From an uncultured Paracoccaceae bacterium (GTDB lineage: Bacteria > Pseudomonadota > Alphaproteobacteria > Rhodobacterales > Rhodobacteraceae), in the NCBI GenBank assembly GCA_947500005.1, contig CANMQJ010000017.1, forward strand, positions 62,001 to 126,000: a DNA stretch of 64,000 nt, written 5' to 3'. The notes beneath the pieces were generated by a model. The model was not told where the DNA came from, made no database searches, and was given only the letters and a program-made list of their open reading frames with translations. This document shows, piece after piece, positions 9,387 to 18,112 of the stretch. A program made the translations under genes and the position numbers. Position 1 is the stretch's first letter, and each line of letters begins with the position of its first letter.

Positions 9387-9805
9387 TGCGCAAGGCCCCG
9401 CTCGATGCCCTGTCGGCAATCTGCGAGGCGGCTTACCTTGCCGAGCACGAGAAGATCCGCGCGGTGCTGGAGGAGGAAGCCCGGCTGCGCGGCGCTCTCG
9501 CGAGGCTCGACCGGCAAGCCGCCGAGACACGCGGCGCGCAGGACCGGACCCAAGGTTACCGGATGCTGGGCGCGGACCTGCTGTGGCAGGGATGGGAGGC
9601 GCGGACGCGCATGACGATCAATTCCGACCTGGCACGCGCCCGTGCCCGCAGGCTGGTGGCGCTGGACGGCGTGCGCCATGCCTTCGGCCGCAAGGAGGCG
9701 GTGGCGGACCTGCAGCGGGCGGAACGGGCGAAAACGGCTGCCGCCCGTGACAAGGCACGGGCGGAGCGGTTGTTGCAGGAGATGGCGCTGGGTCGCCGCC
9801 GCTAA
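9386..9805 (+). CDS. Small coiled-coil protein after flhB (possible FliJ counterpart)
   Basis: A 139-residue, highly charged, Ala/Arg/Glu-rich protein with no signal and no membrane segment. Two long helical stretches (residues about 20-50 and 95-135) look like coiled coil, separated by a short section with GYRMLGADLLWQGW. It is translationally coupled to flhB (TGATG), so a flagellar role is likely. FliJ, the coiled-coil partner of FliI and FlhA, is of similar size (about 140-150 residues) and has not been recognised elsewhere in the cluster. The FliJ idea rests on size, shape and place only. Its 3' end overlaps that of the convergent FliL-like gene by four bases. Confidence 0.75.
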   Translation: MRKAPLDALSAICEAAYLAEHEKIRAVLEEEARLRGALARLDRQAAETRGAQDRTQGYRMLGADLLWQGWEARTRMTINSDLARARARRLVALDGVRHAFGRKEAVADLQRAERAKTAAARDKARAERLLQEMALGRRR

Positions 9806-10305
9806 CTGTCCTGACGCGCGATGTCGATGATCAGAACCTCGCGGATCTCCTTGCCGAGGTCGCGCCGTGCGGCTTCCAGCAGCGCGGTGCGGAGCGTGTC
9901 GAGATTGCCGGGTCGCGTGAAGGCCCCGTCGAACCCGCCCATGTTGGCGTGATCGAACAGAACCTCGAGGAAGGCCGCGCGCAGTTTCGGTTCCTTCTCG
10001 AAGAAATTCTCACCGGTGCCGGGCGCGGCCTCGAGGCTGAGGCCGAGCGTGACCATGCCGGAAATGCGGTCATGCTTCACGAGCGGGACCACGAATTGCC
10101 TGGACAGCTTGATGTATTCCGACCCGTCCGGCGTGGAGTCCTGGCCGGAGTCGTGTTCCGCGGCGTGATCTTCGGTCTCGGGTTCATGCCCGTCCGGTAC
10201 GGGATCGGCCCCGGTCCTGTCGGTTTTGGGCCCGATGACGAGCCCCGCGCCGACGCCTCCGCCGAGGCCGAGGAGGAGGACAAGGATCGGAAGGAGTTTC
10301 TTCAT
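9802..10305 (-). CDS. FliL-like protein, distal gene of the flgB operon
   Basis: A 167-residue protein with one N-terminal membrane anchor (residues 4-25, KKLLPILVLLLGLGGGVGAGLVIG), an acidic linker (about 30-60) and a C-terminal domain with YIKLSRQFVVPLV, followed by helices and an EVLIIDIARQD end. This resembles FliL family members, which surround the stator MotAB and support torque. It is the last gene of the minus-strand flgB-to-flgH operon, 12 bases after flgH. A second FliL-like gene lies at 25226, so the two may divide the work. Confidence 0.78.
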   Translation of the reverse strand: MKKLLPILVLLLGLGGGVGAGLVIGPKTDRTGADPVPDGHEPETEDHAAEHDSGQDSTPDGSEYIKLSRQFVVPLVKHDRISGMVTLGLSLEAAPGTGENFFEKEPKLRAAFLEVLFDHANMGGFDGAFTRPGNLDTLRTALLEAARRDLGKEIREVLIIDIARQDS

Positions 10306-10317
10306 GACCGGCCCCCT

Positions 10318-11049
10318 TCAGAACGGCAGAACGGTATCGAGGATCTGCTGGCCGTAGCGGGGCTGCTGCACATCGGTGATCTGGCCGCGACCGCCATAGG
10401 AGACCCTGGCCGAGGCGATCTTGTCATAGGTGATCTCGTTTCGGCGCGAGATGTCCTCGGGCCGGACATAGCCGGTGACCAGCAGTTCGCGCAGTTCGAA
10501 ATTGACACGCAGTTCCTGCGTGCCCGAGATGGATAGCACGCCGTTGGGCAGCACGTCGACCACCGTGGCGGCGATGCGCAGTTCCAGCTTTTCCTTGCGC
10601 TTGACCGACCCGCGGCCGGCGCTGGAACTGCTGGAATCGATCGATACCGCGTCGGCCATCGTGGCGCCCTCGGGCAGGTGGGCATCCGCGCGCTGGGGCA
10701 GGCCGAACAGCTGCGGCAGGCCGAGGCTTTCGGAGCCGCTGCGCGAGCGGTCGGTGTCGTTCGAGATCTCGGCCTTTTCGTCGAGCTCGATCACGACGGT
10801 TAGGATGTCGCCCTTCTTCATCGCGCGCTGGTCGCCCAGCAGCGAGCTTTGCCCGCCGCTCCAGAGCGAGGCCTGGTCGACCGCGCGCTGCGGCTGGCTG
10901 TGCATGGGCAGCCCGGGCCAGAGCATCGCGACATGCTCGGCGCCGTCGGTGGTGGGGGTGAAGCTGGGCGGTTTGCCCAGGTGATCGCCCCGGCCGCAGG
11001 CCGTCAGGACGAGGAGGGCGGCAAGGATGGGTTTGGCAGGTGGAAACAT
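10318..11049 (-). CDS. flgH: Flagellar L-ring protein FlgH
   Basis: A 243-residue outer-membrane lipoprotein that forms the L ring around the rod. The lipobox LTAC is at residues 16-19 after a short hydrophobic signal. The middle contains QSSLLGDQRAMKKGDILTVVI and the C-terminal half has the conserved LRVNFELRELLVTGYVRPEDISR stretch in shortened view, typical of FlgH. Length is normal. The start overlaps the flgA stop by one base (TGATG type). Confidence 0.95.
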   Translation of the reverse strand: MFPPAKPILAALLVLTACGRGDHLGKPPSFTPTTDGAEHVAMLWPGLPMHSQPQRAVDQASLWSGGQSSLLGDQRAMKKGDILTVVIELDEKAEISNDTDRSRSGSESLGLPQLFGLPQRADAHLPEGATMADAVSIDSSSSSAGRGSVKRKEKLELRIAATVVDVLPNGVLSISGTQELRVNFELRELLVTGYVRPEDISRRNEITYDKIASARVSYGGRGQITDVQQPRYGQQILDTVLPF

Positions 11050-11456
11050 CAGTTGACCTCGATTGAGCCGTCCGGCCGGATGCGGCCGCTGACGGTGGTG
11101 CGGGAAGACAGGTTCATGACGCGGATCAGCTCTCCGGCGGCACCACGGCCCAGGGCCCGCCCGTCGGTCGAGATGGTGAGCAGGCCGGTGTCATAGATCA
11201 GCGTCACCAGGTCGTTGCGGTCGACGAGGGCGGGCGGACCGATATCGCCGGGCTGGATCGGACGGCCGGCATAGAGCGCGACGCGCGCCTCCTGCCCGAT
11301 CGCCGCGCTGAGGTCGCCGATACCGCCCTGGTTTGCCGCGAGCGCGACATCGGCGGTGGCGATGATCTCCTTGGGGCGGATCGTGCGGGTCGCAACCACG
11401 CTGTCGGCCAGCGCGCAGGAGGCGGCGAGGATCAGGGCGAGGGCGAGGCGAAGCAT
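11049..11456 (-). CDS. flgA: Flagella basal body P-ring formation protein FlgA
   Basis: A 135-residue periplasmic chaperone for P-ring assembly from FlgI. It has a signal peptide (residues 1-17, ending SCALA) and a SAF-type domain with IRPKEIIATADV, LYAGRPIQPGDIGPPALV and a C-terminal VSGRIRPDGSIEV. It is short compared with enteric FlgA (about 220) but normal for alphaproteobacteria. Start and stop share bases with flgG and flgH. Confidence 0.9.
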   Translation of the reverse strand: MLRLALALILAASCALADSVVATRTIRPKEIIATADVALAANQGGIGDLSAAIGQEARVALYAGRPIQPGDIGPPALVDRNDLVTLIYDTGLLTISTDGRALGRGAAGELIRVMNLSSRTTVSGRIRPDGSIEVN

Positions 11457-12241
11457 CAGCGCACCTGGGTGGTCGCGCCCATCATCTGGTCGACCGCCGA
11501 GATGACCTTGGCATTCATTTCATAGCCGCGCTGCGCCTCGATCAGTTCGGTGACCTCGCGCACGGCATCGACCGAGCTGTCCTCGAGATAGCCCTGTCGA
11601 AGGGTGCCCAGCCCATCCTCTCCCGGGTTGCCCGCGACCGGCGGACCGGAGGCCTCGGACTCGCGGAAGAGGTTGCCGCCCAGCGCCTCGAGCCCCTTGG
11701 CGTTGGCAAAGTTCGACAGGGTGAACTGGCCCAGAAGCTGCCCCTCGGCGGTGTCGTCGAAATAGGCATAGACCTCACCCGCGGCGTTGATCGAGATCGA
11801 GCGGGCATCGTCGGGGATGGTGATCTCGGGCGCCACGGCATAGCCGTCGGAGGTCACGATCAGCCCCTCGGCCGAGCGTTTGAGCGACCCGTCGCGGGTG
11901 AAGCCCGCCTGGCCCGAGGGCAGCGTCACCTCGAGATAACCGCGCCCCTCGATGGCGAGGTCGAGATCGCTGCCGGTTTCCGACAGCGCGCCCTGCGCGA
12001 GATGGACCGAGATGGCGGAGGGCCGCACGCCGAGGCCCAGCTGGACGCCGGTGGGCAGGACGGTGCCGTCGGCGGCGTTCACCGTGCCCGCGCGGGTGGC
12101 CTGCTGGTAGTGCAGGTCCGCGAACTCGGCCCGGCGGGCGTTGTAGCCGGTGGTGTTCATGTTGGCGAGGTTGTTGGAAATCGTCTCGACCCGCATCTGC
12201 TGTGCGGTCATGCCGGTTGCGGCGATCTTGAGGGCGCGCAT
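11456..12241 (-). CDS. flgG: Flagellar distal rod protein FlgG
   Basis: A 261-residue rod protein, the outer rod section that joins hook to proximal rod. It shows the N-terminal rod/hook signature MRALKIAATGMTAQQMRVETISNNLANMNTTGY in part (residues 1-33) and the C-terminal heptad region VREVTELIEAQRGYEMNAKV. Length equals that of well-known FlgG proteins. It lies 12 bases after flgF. Confidence 0.96.
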   Translation of the reverse strand: MRALKIAATGMTAQQMRVETISNNLANMNTTGYNARRAEFADLHYQQATRAGTVNAADGTVLPTGVQLGLGVRPSAISVHLAQGALSETGSDLDLAIEGRGYLEVTLPSGQAGFTRDGSLKRSAEGLIVTSDGYAVAPEITIPDDARSISINAAGEVYAYFDDTAEGQLLGQFTLSNFANAKGLEALGGNLFRESEASGPPVAGNPGEDGLGTLRQGYLEDSSVDAVREVTELIEAQRGYEMNAKVISAVDQMMGATTQVR

Positions 12242-12253
12242 GTCTGTCTCTCC

Positions 12254-12967
12254 TTATCGCATCAGGGATTTCACGGCGTTGCGGATGCGTTCGTCTTCGG
12301 CTTCGAGGAAGCTCTGCCCCAGCTCGTAGGCGCGCTGGATCTCGACCAGGCGGGCCATCTGCTGGATACCGCTCACATTGGAGCCTTCGAGGGAGCCTTG
12401 CAGGATGGTTGCGCCTTCGGTCGGCTCGACACCCTCCTCGGCGCTGAACATCACGCCGCCCTCGCGGCGCAGCCCGGCGGGGTTCACCGGCTGGTAGAGC
12501 CCGATCTGGCCCAGCAGCCGTCCCCCGGCGCTGATCGTGCCGTCGGCGGCGACGCGCACGCCATCGGCATCGGGCGGGATGAAGATGGGCCCACCGTTGA
12601 CATCCAGCACGCGGTGCCCGTCCATGTTGACCAGCTCGCTGGCGGCGTTGGTGGCGAAGCTGCCCGCACGGGTCAGGCGTTCGCCGGCCTGCGTCTCGAG
12701 CATGAAGAACCCCTCGCCCTCGATCGCGAAGTCGAGATCGCCTCCGGTCCGGGTCAGCACGCCCTGTTCCAGCGAGGTGTTCCTGACCTGCGCACGCCCC
12801 ATCGACAGCGACGGGTGATTGCGGCTGTTCTGGATGTATTCCGAAAACACCAGCCCCTCCTGCCGGTAGCCGGAGGTGGACATGTTGGCGATGTTGTTGG
12901 CGACCACCCGGATCTCGTTCATCAGGCCGGTCTGGCGCGACAGTGTTGCGTAGCTCGCGGTTTCCAT
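12254..12967 (-). CDS. flgF: Flagellar proximal rod protein FlgF
   Basis: A 237-residue rod protein of the flagellar basal body family, with the N-terminal NEIRVVANNIANMSTSGYRQ motif and the C-terminal MARLVEIQRAYELGQS motif. The frame offers a TTG one codon before the ATG at 12967; the ATG shares a base with the fliQ stop and follows a GGGAGGAG site at good distance, so it is chosen. The start codon choice changes only one residue. Confidence 0.93.
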   Translation of the reverse strand: METASYATLSRQTGLMNEIRVVANNIANMSTSGYRQEGLVFSEYIQNSRNHPSLSMGRAQVRNTSLEQGVLTRTGGDLDFAIEGEGFFMLETQAGERLTRAGSFATNAASELVNMDGHRVLDVNGGPIFIPPDADGVRVAADGTISAGGRLLGQIGLYQPVNPAGLRREGGVMFSAEEGVEPTEGATILQGSLEGSNVSGIQQMARLVEIQRAYELGQSFLEAEDERIRNAVKSLMR

Positions 12968-13239
12968 CAAACTCCTCCCGAGATGAGCGGAACGATCGTG
13001 GCGGTGAAAAAAGAGACCAGCGTCTGCGTCATGAATCCCATCGAGATCCAGAACACGAGGACGATGGCGAAAAGCTTGGGCACGAAGGTCAGGGTCATTT
13101 CCTGGATCGAGGTGAGGGCCTGGAACAGACCCACGGCGAGACCGGTGACCAGCGCGACCGTGAGGATCGGGACCGAGGTGATGACCGCGATCCAGAGCGT
13201 CTGGCGGACGGTGTCGTAGAAGAGACCTTCGCTCAGCAT
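12967..13239 (-). CDS. fliQ: Flagellar biosynthetic protein FliQ
   Basis: A 90-residue membrane protein with two hydrophobic helices (residues about 15-38 and 50-75), one of the export-gate subunits with FliP and FliR. Typical features are an N-terminal DTVRQTLWIAV and QEMTLTFVPKL in the loop. It sits between fliE and flgF, an arrangement common in roseobacter clusters, and ends inside the flgF start. Confidence 0.95.
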   Translation of the reverse strand: MLSEGLFYDTVRQTLWIAVITSVPILTVALVTGLAVGLFQALTSIQEMTLTFVPKLFAIVLVFWISMGFMTQTLVSFFTATIVPLISGGV

Positions 13240-13243
13240 CGGG

Positions 13244-13534
13244 TCAGACCGGCATGCGCAGGATTTCCTGGTAGGCCTCGACGACCTTGTTGCGCACGGT
13301 GATCGCGGTTTCGACCGCCAGTTCGGTCTGGGCCAGTGCCTGGACCAGCGCGTGGGGGTCGGCCTGGCCTGTCATGGCGGCCTGTGACAGCTGCTCGCCA
13401 TGCGCAAGCGTCGCGGCGAAATCCTGCGCGGCGCCGCGCAGCATCTGGCCTGCGCTGTCATGCGCGGGGTCGGCCTGGGTCGCGGGGCGTGCGGAGGCAT
13501 AGCTCTGCGCGGCGGAGAGCGTTCGGATATCCAT
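13244..13534 (-). CDS. fliE: Flagellar hook-basal body complex protein FliE
   Basis: A 96-residue rod-MS-ring junction protein. The C-terminal half carries the FliE pattern: AMTGQADPHALVQALAQTEL and VRNKVVEAYQEILRMPV in the last 50 residues. It is four bases upstream of fliQ and 12 bases downstream of flgC in the same operon. Confidence 0.93.
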   Translation of the reverse strand: MDIRTLSAAQSYASARPATQADPAHDSAGQMLRGAAQDFAATLAHGEQLSQAAMTGQADPHALVQALAQTELAVETAITVRNKVVEAYQEILRMPV

Positions 13535-13546
13535 TCTGGCAGTCCT

Positions 13547-13948
13547 TTACTTTTTCAGAAGTTCCATGAGGCCCGACGACATCTGGCGGGCCTGGTCGAA
13601 GATCTTGAGATTGGCCTCGTAGCTGCGCTGCGCCTCGCGCGCGTCGGCGATCTCGATCATCAGGTCGACATTCGATCCTTCGTAATGGCCGGTTTCATCG
13701 GCCATCGGGTGGGTCGGGTCGTAGACCTTGGGCAGGGCGGTCCGGTCGAGATGCACGCGGCCGGTCCGCACGGTTTCGGTGCCGGTGTCGCGGTCGGTGA
13801 CAGTTTCGAACGGCACCAGCTTGCGCCGGTAGCCGGGCGTGTCCGCGTTCGAGATATTCTCGGACACATGCCGCAGGCGGGCGGCCTGCGCGCGCAGGGC
13901 GCTGGCGGTGACGGTGAGGGATCTGGAAAACTCGCTCATGACCGTCAC
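13547..13948 (-). CDS. flgC: Flagellar proximal rod protein FlgC
   Basis: A 133-residue rod protein with the N-terminal pattern HVSENISNADTPGYRRK (residues about 27-43), the mid-region YDPTHPMADETGHYEGSNVD in part, and a C-terminal helix AREAQRSYEANLKIFD. Length is normal. Its start overlaps the flgB stop by four bases (ATGA). Confidence 0.95.
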   Translation of the reverse strand: MTVMSEFSRSLTVTASALRAQAARLRHVSENISNADTPGYRRKLVPFETVTDRDTGTETVRTGRVHLDRTALPKVYDPTHPMADETGHYEGSNVDLMIEIADAREAQRSYEANLKIFDQARQMSSGLMELLKK

Positions 13949-14334
13949 ACCTTGCCGAGGCTGGCGCGCAGCACGTTGAGCGATGTCTTGTAGATGGCGA
14001 GCGCGCGGTCATGCTGCCGCTTGACCTCCACCGCCGTGAGCATCTCCTCCTCGATGGAGACGCTGTTTCCATTGGGATCGGCGGGCGCGTCGGGCGTCAG
14101 TTCAGCCCAGCGGGAGCCGGATTGCGCGATGCCGTTGAGGTGGCCGGGCCGCGAGGCGTGCATCGCCGCGTGCGGGCCGCCCCGGTCATAGGCCGCGGCG
14201 AAGGGTTCGATGTCGCGCCGCTTGTAGCCGGGCGTATCGGCATTCGCCATGTTCTGCGCCACCATCGCCTGGCGCTTTCCGGCATGTGTCGCCATGGCAT
14301 AAGCCATCTTGAACACGTTGATATCCTGGAACAC
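13945..14334 (-). CDS. flgB: Flagellar proximal rod protein FlgB, GTG start
   Basis: A 129-residue rod protein with VFQDINVFKMAYAMATHAGKR at the N-terminus in part and QNMANADTPGYKRRDIEPF as the family signature. An ATG-like extension reaches 14364, but a GTG at 14334 is preceded by AGGGAG at a spacing of seven and gives the usual FlgB N-terminus and length, so I choose it. It is the first gene of the nine-gene minus-strand operon flgB-flgC-fliE-fliQ-flgF-flgG-flgA-flgH-fliL-like. A CtrA-like site lies 23 bases upstream. Confidence 0.92.
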   Translation of the reverse strand: MFQDINVFKMAYAMATHAGKRQAMVAQNMANADTPGYKRRDIEPFAAAYDRGGPHAAMHASRPGHLNGIAQSGSRWAELTPDAPADPNGNSVSIEEEMLTAVEVKRQHDRALAIYKTSLNVLRASLGKV

Positions 14335-14356
14335 GGGGCTTCTCCCTCGAGCGATT

Positions 14357-14371
14357 TCAATCAAGGCTTAA
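14357..14371. promoter_or_regulatory. CtrA-like site between flgB and fliI
   Basis: TCAA-N7-TTAA followed by C, seven of eight matches to TTAA-N7-TTAA. It lies 23 bases before the flgB start and 50 bases before the fliI start, so it could serve both divergent units. Confidence 0.42.
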
Positions 14372-14420
14372 CCCCGATTCCTTTAGAAACCGTTTTCAGA
14401 AATTGAATGGAGAGTTCGCC

Positions 14421-15761
14421 ATGTTCGCCCCCGATCCCCGCTGCCTGACCGCCGAACTGGAGAGCCTGAGCCTTGTGCGCCACGTGGGCCGCGTCGCGGG
14501 CATCGGGCGCGGCACGGTGGAGGTCTCGGGCCTGGCCCCGCGGGCACGGATCGGCGACCGTCTGACCCTGTCGCGCAACTGGGGCCCGAACCTGACGGGC
14601 GAGGTTCTGCAGGTCGGGAGGGACCTGGTGCAGATGCTGCCCGAAAGTGCGCCCGAGGGTGTCGCGCTGGGCAACCGGGTGGTTCTGGACCCGATGCCGG
14701 GTTTTGCGCCGGGGCCGCATTGGCTGGGCCGGGTGGTCGATCCCTTCGGGCGCCCGCTGGATGGCCGCCCGCTGCTGCGCGGGGCCGAGGAATGCGACGT
14801 GATGCGCGCGCCGCCCCCGGCCGTGAGTCGCAAGCGGATGGGCGCGCGCATGGCGACGGGGCTCTCGGTGCTCAACACCATGCTGCCGATTGTGCGCGGC
14901 CAGCGCGTGGGGCTTTTCGCCGGCTCGGGGGTGGGCAAGTCGCACCTGCTTGCCACGCTCGCACGGCACATGGAGGCCGATGTGGTGGTCCTGGCCCTGA
15001 TCGGCGAGCGGGGGCGCGAAGTGAACGAGTTCATCGACAGGACGCTGGGACAGGAGGGGATGAAACGCGCGGTGGTGGTGGCCGCGACCTCGGACCAGTC
15101 GGCGTTGACGCGGCGGCGCTGCGCGCTTGCGGCCATGGCGGTGGCCGAGCAGTTCCGAGACGAGGGCAAGAGCGTGCTGTTTCTGGCCGATTCGATCACC
15201 CGGCTGGCCGAGGCGCATCGCGAGATCGCCGCCGCGATGGGCGAGGCGCCCGCGCTGCGCGGCTATCCGCCCTCGGTCACGCCGCTGATCACCGGGCTGT
15301 GCGAGCGGGCCGGCCCCGGGGCCGAGGGGCAGGGCGACATCACCGGGGTGTTCAGCGTGCTGGTCGCGGGGTCGGATATGGACGAACCGGTGGCCGATAT
15401 CCTGCGCGGCGTGCTGGACGGGCATATCGTGCTGGACCGCGAGATCGCCGAGCGCGGGCGATACCCCGCGGTGGATGTCGCGCGTTCGGTCTCGCGCTCG
15501 CTGCCGGATGCCGCGACTGCGCAGGAGAACGAGATGATCGCCGAGGCGCGCCGCCTGCTGGGCAGCTACGAGAGGTCCGAGGTGATGATCCGCGCCGGGC
15601 TCTACTCCGAGGGGTCGGACCCGGTGCTGGACCAGGCGGTGCGCGTCTGGGAGGAGCTGGATGGTTTCTTCGGCAAGGAGGACCGGCAGGGAATCGCCCA
15701 CAGTTTCAACCGTTTGTCGCTGATCCTGCGCCGTGCGCGCGCGGGGGCGCCTGCGCATTGA
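14421..15761 (+). CDS. fliI: Flagellum-specific ATPase FliI
   Basis: A 446-residue AAA/F1-beta-like ATPase that energises type III flagellar export with FliH and FliJ. The Walker A motif GSGVGKS is at residues 168-174, with VVLALIGERGREVNEF and the Walker B region VLFLADSITRLAE following. A TTG lies six codons upstream in frame, but the ATG at 14421 has GGAGAG seven bases before it and is chosen. It is transcribed away from flgB and separated from motB by 75 bases with another CtrA-like site. Confidence 0.96.
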   Translation: MFAPDPRCLTAELESLSLVRHVGRVAGIGRGTVEVSGLAPRARIGDRLTLSRNWGPNLTGEVLQVGRDLVQMLPESAPEGVALGNRVVLDPMPGFAPGPHWLGRVVDPFGRPLDGRPLLRGAEECDVMRAPPPAVSRKRMGARMATGLSVLNTMLPIVRGQRVGLFAGSGVGKSHLLATLARHMEADVVVLALIGERGREVNEFIDRTLGQEGMKRAVVVAATSDQSALTRRRCALAAMAVAEQFRDEGKSVLFLADSITRLAEAHREIAAAMGEAPALRGYPPSVTPLITGLCERAGPGAEGQGDITGVFSVLVAGSDMDEPVADILRGVLDGHIVLDREIAERGRYPAVDVARSVSRSLPDAATAQENEMIAEARRLLGSYERSEVMIRAGLYSEGSDPVLDQAVRVWEELDGFFGKEDRQGIAHSFNRLSLILRRARAGAPAH

Positions 15762-15784
15762 GGAAATTGCGAAAGCTTTAAGTG

Positions 15785-15799
15785 TTATCCTCGTCTTAA
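15785..15799. promoter_or_regulatory. CtrA-like site before motB
   Basis: TTAT-N7-TTAA followed by C, seven of eight matches to the CtrA consensus, 37 bases before the motB start. It sits in the only gap between fliI and motB and suggests motB has its own promoter. Confidence 0.58.
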
Positions 15800-15836
15800 C
15801 GTCTCGGCTGCTATCCCGGTCCCTGGGTGATTAGGA

Positions 15837-16688
15837 ATGGTGGTGGAGATGGGTGCGCAATCCAATGCGGCGCCGATCATCATCAAGAGGAAGAAAATCG
15901 TTGGTGGCGGTGGCCATCACGGTGGCGCGTGGAAGGTGGCCTATGCCGACTTCGTCACGGCCATGATGGCCTTCTTCATGTTGATGTGGCTGCTGAACGC
16001 GACGACGGAAAAGCAACGCAAGGGCCTGGCGGATTACTTCTCGCCCAATGTCCCGGTCAATCCGGTCTCGGGCGGGGGCAACGGGGCGTTCGGCGGGGAC
16101 AACATGTTCTCGGAACAGACGATGGTGATGAACGGGACGGGCGACACCAACCGCAACCCCGCCGACGCGCGGCAATCGCGCGGTTCCACCGGGGTCGACC
16201 GCGACGGCGGCGACAGCGCCCCGCACGAGGAGTTCACGACGCTCGAGGCGATGTTGCAGGGGCGCGGCGGCGAAAGCCTGGTCAGCAAGAAGCTCCTGCG
16301 CCACATCGTGACGCGGGTGACTGACGAAGGGCTGATCGTGGAGCTTTTCGCCACCGAGGATGCGCCGCTTTTCGAGGTGAATTCCGACAATCCGACGGAG
16401 TTGATGACGGAACTGGCCGGTGTCGTGGCGCGTGCCGCGGATGTCGTGACCAACGGCATGGCGATCGGTGGCCATATACGCGCGCATCCGGTCGTGCTTG
16501 CTTCGAGCCCGGTCTGGGACCTGTCGAGCCGGCGCGCCGAACGGATGCGGATCCTGCTGGACACGTCGGGCGTGGACGATGCCCGTATCCAGCGGGTGAC
16601 GGGCCATGCCGACCGGAAGCTGGCCGACCGGAACCCGATGGCGGCCCGTAACAACAGGATCGAGGTGATATTCCTCAGAAAGGACTGA
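15837..16688 (+). CDS. motB: Flagellar motor protein MotB
   Basis: A 283-residue stator subunit anchored in peptidoglycan. The N-terminus has the basic stretch IIIKRKKI, then a single transmembrane helix AYADFVTAMMAFFMLMWLLN in which the Asp of YADFVTAM is the proton-binding residue. The C-terminal OmpA-like domain begins near residue 150 and includes LSSRRAERMRILL and ends with NNRIEVIFLRKD. A second ATG at 15849 is also plausible; the ribosome site does not decide. MotA is encoded 10 kb away at 26744, so the stator genes are in different units. Confidence 0.93.
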   Translation: MVVEMGAQSNAAPIIIKRKKIVGGGGHHGGAWKVAYADFVTAMMAFFMLMWLLNATTEKQRKGLADYFSPNVPVNPVSGGGNGAFGGDNMFSEQTMVMNGTGDTNRNPADARQSRGSTGVDRDGGDSAPHEEFTTLEAMLQGRGGESLVSKKLLRHIVTRVTDEGLIVELFATEDAPLFEVNSDNPTELMTELAGVVARAADVVTNGMAIGGHIRAHPVVLASSPVWDLSSRRAERMRILLDTSGVDDARIQRVTGHADRKLADRNPMAARNNRIEVIFLRKD

Positions 16689-16706
16689 GGGGAATCTCTG
16701 CGCCGT

Positions 16707-16721
16707 TAGCGGCCTGTTAAG
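16707..16721. promoter_or_regulatory. CtrA-like site before flgE
   Basis: TTAG-N7-TTAA, seven of eight matches to TTAA-N7-TTAA, 57 bases before the flgE start in the 90-base gap after motB. It probably drives flgE-flgK-flgL-flgI. Confidence 0.6.
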
Positions 16722-16778
16722 CGGGCGCGCGTTACCTGTTGCGTCAACTTCGGACCGAAGCAGCAGAAAGGCGGCCCA

Positions 16779-18080
16779 ATGACGATCTCTTCCTCGCTCA
16801 ACGCCGGTGTCGCGGCGCTGACCGCGAATGCCAGCCGACTGGCCACGATTTCCGACAATATCGCGAATAGCTCGACCTTCGGGTACAAGCGTGTCGAGAC
16901 CGATTTCCACTCGATGGTGAATACCGGCAATGGCGGCAAATACGCGGCGGGCGGTGTGCGCACGACCTCGCAACGCATGATCGACGAGCGCGGTTCACTG
17001 GTCACGACATCCAACGCCACCGACCTGGCGGTACGGGGGCGCGGCATGCTGCCGGTGGCCACGGTGCCCGAGTTGAACGCCGACAATGGCGCGCCGCAGA
17101 TGCGGCTGACCACGACGGGCTCCTTTCGTACGGATGAGGACGGGCGCCTGGTGACGGAATCCGGTCTTGTTCTGCTTGGCTGGCCGGCCGATCCGGACGG
17201 CACGATCCCCAATTACCCGCGCGACACGGCCGAGGGGCTGGAACCGGTGAAGCTCAAGGTCAACCAGTTGTCGGGTTCCCCCACGACGCGCATGTCACTG
17301 GGCATCAACCTGCCCGCCACCCAGACCGAGGCCGGGGCGGAGGGCGAGGTTCAGAACCTTTCGGTCGAGTATTTCGACAATCTCGGGAAATCCGAAAGCA
17401 TCCAGATCGAGTTCGTGCCCTCCGTCCCCGATACCGGAGACTCGAACCGGTGGACGATGCGCCTGCGCGACACCGCCTCGGAGAACGCGGTTGTCGGCGA
17501 ATATGCACTGACTTTTACCGACAACCGGACCGATGGGGGAACGCTGGCCTCGGTTGCGATGGTCAGCGGCGGGGATTATGACCCCGCGACCGGGACCGTG
17601 ATCGTAGAGGCCGCCGGGGGCCCGATCGAGATCGGGCTGGGCAGGCTGGGCGATCCCAGCGGCTTGACCCAACTCTCGGACCGGTTCGCGCCCGTCTCGA
17701 TCGAGAAGGACGGCTCGGCCGTGGGCAGCATGACCCGCGTCGAAGTGGACGAGAACGGCTATGTCCACGCCTTCTTCGATACCGGGGTCAGCCGACGGAT
17801 CTTTCAGATTCCGCTTGTCGACCTGCCCAACCCCAACGGCATGACGCCGATGGACAAGCAGACCTATTCCCCGTCGCGCGAAAGCGGGTCGATCTTCCTG
17901 TGGGATGCGGGCGATGGCCCGACCGGAGATCTCGTCTCATTCGCCCGCGAGGAATCGACAACCGACGTGGCCAGCGAACTGACTGCGATGATCCAGACGC
18001 AACGGGCCTATTCCTCCAGCGCCAAGGTCATCCAGACGGTGGACGAGATGTTGCAGGAAACCACCAACATCAAACGCTGA
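16779..18080 (+). CDS. flgE: Flagellar hook protein FlgE
   Basis: A 433-residue hook subunit. The N-terminal D0 region has LNAGVAALTANASRLATISDNIANSSTFGYKR in part, followed by central domains rich in beta structure, and the C-terminal helix ELTAMIQTQRAYSSSAKVIQ with VDEMLQETTNIKR at the end. It is first in a plus-strand unit with flgK 32 bases downstream. Ribosome site AGAAAGG precedes the ATG. Confidence 0.94.
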   Translation: MTISSSLNAGVAALTANASRLATISDNIANSSTFGYKRVETDFHSMVNTGNGGKYAAGGVRTTSQRMIDERGSLVTTSNATDLAVRGRGMLPVATVPELNADNGAPQMRLTTTGSFRTDEDGRLVTESGLVLLGWPADPDGTIPNYPRDTAEGLEPVKLKVNQLSGSPTTRMSLGINLPATQTEAGAEGEVQNLSVEYFDNLGKSESIQIEFVPSVPDTGDSNRWTMRLRDTASENAVVGEYALTFTDNRTDGGTLASVAMVSGGDYDPATGTVIVEAAGGPIEIGLGRLGDPSGLTQLSDRFAPVSIEKDGSAVGSMTRVEVDENGYVHAFFDTGVSRRIFQIPLVDLPNPNGMTPMDKQTYSPSRESGSIFLWDAGDGPTGDLVSFAREESTTDVASELTAMIQTQRAYSSSAKVIQTVDEMLQETTNIKR

Positions 18081-18112
18081 TCGCGGCCTGATCCAAGCAT
18101 GAGGGATGAGCC

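Noticed and set aside
14335..14364. Longer flgB start at 14364
   Set aside because: No ribosome site, unusual N-terminus and it runs into the likely promoter; GTG at 14334 is better.
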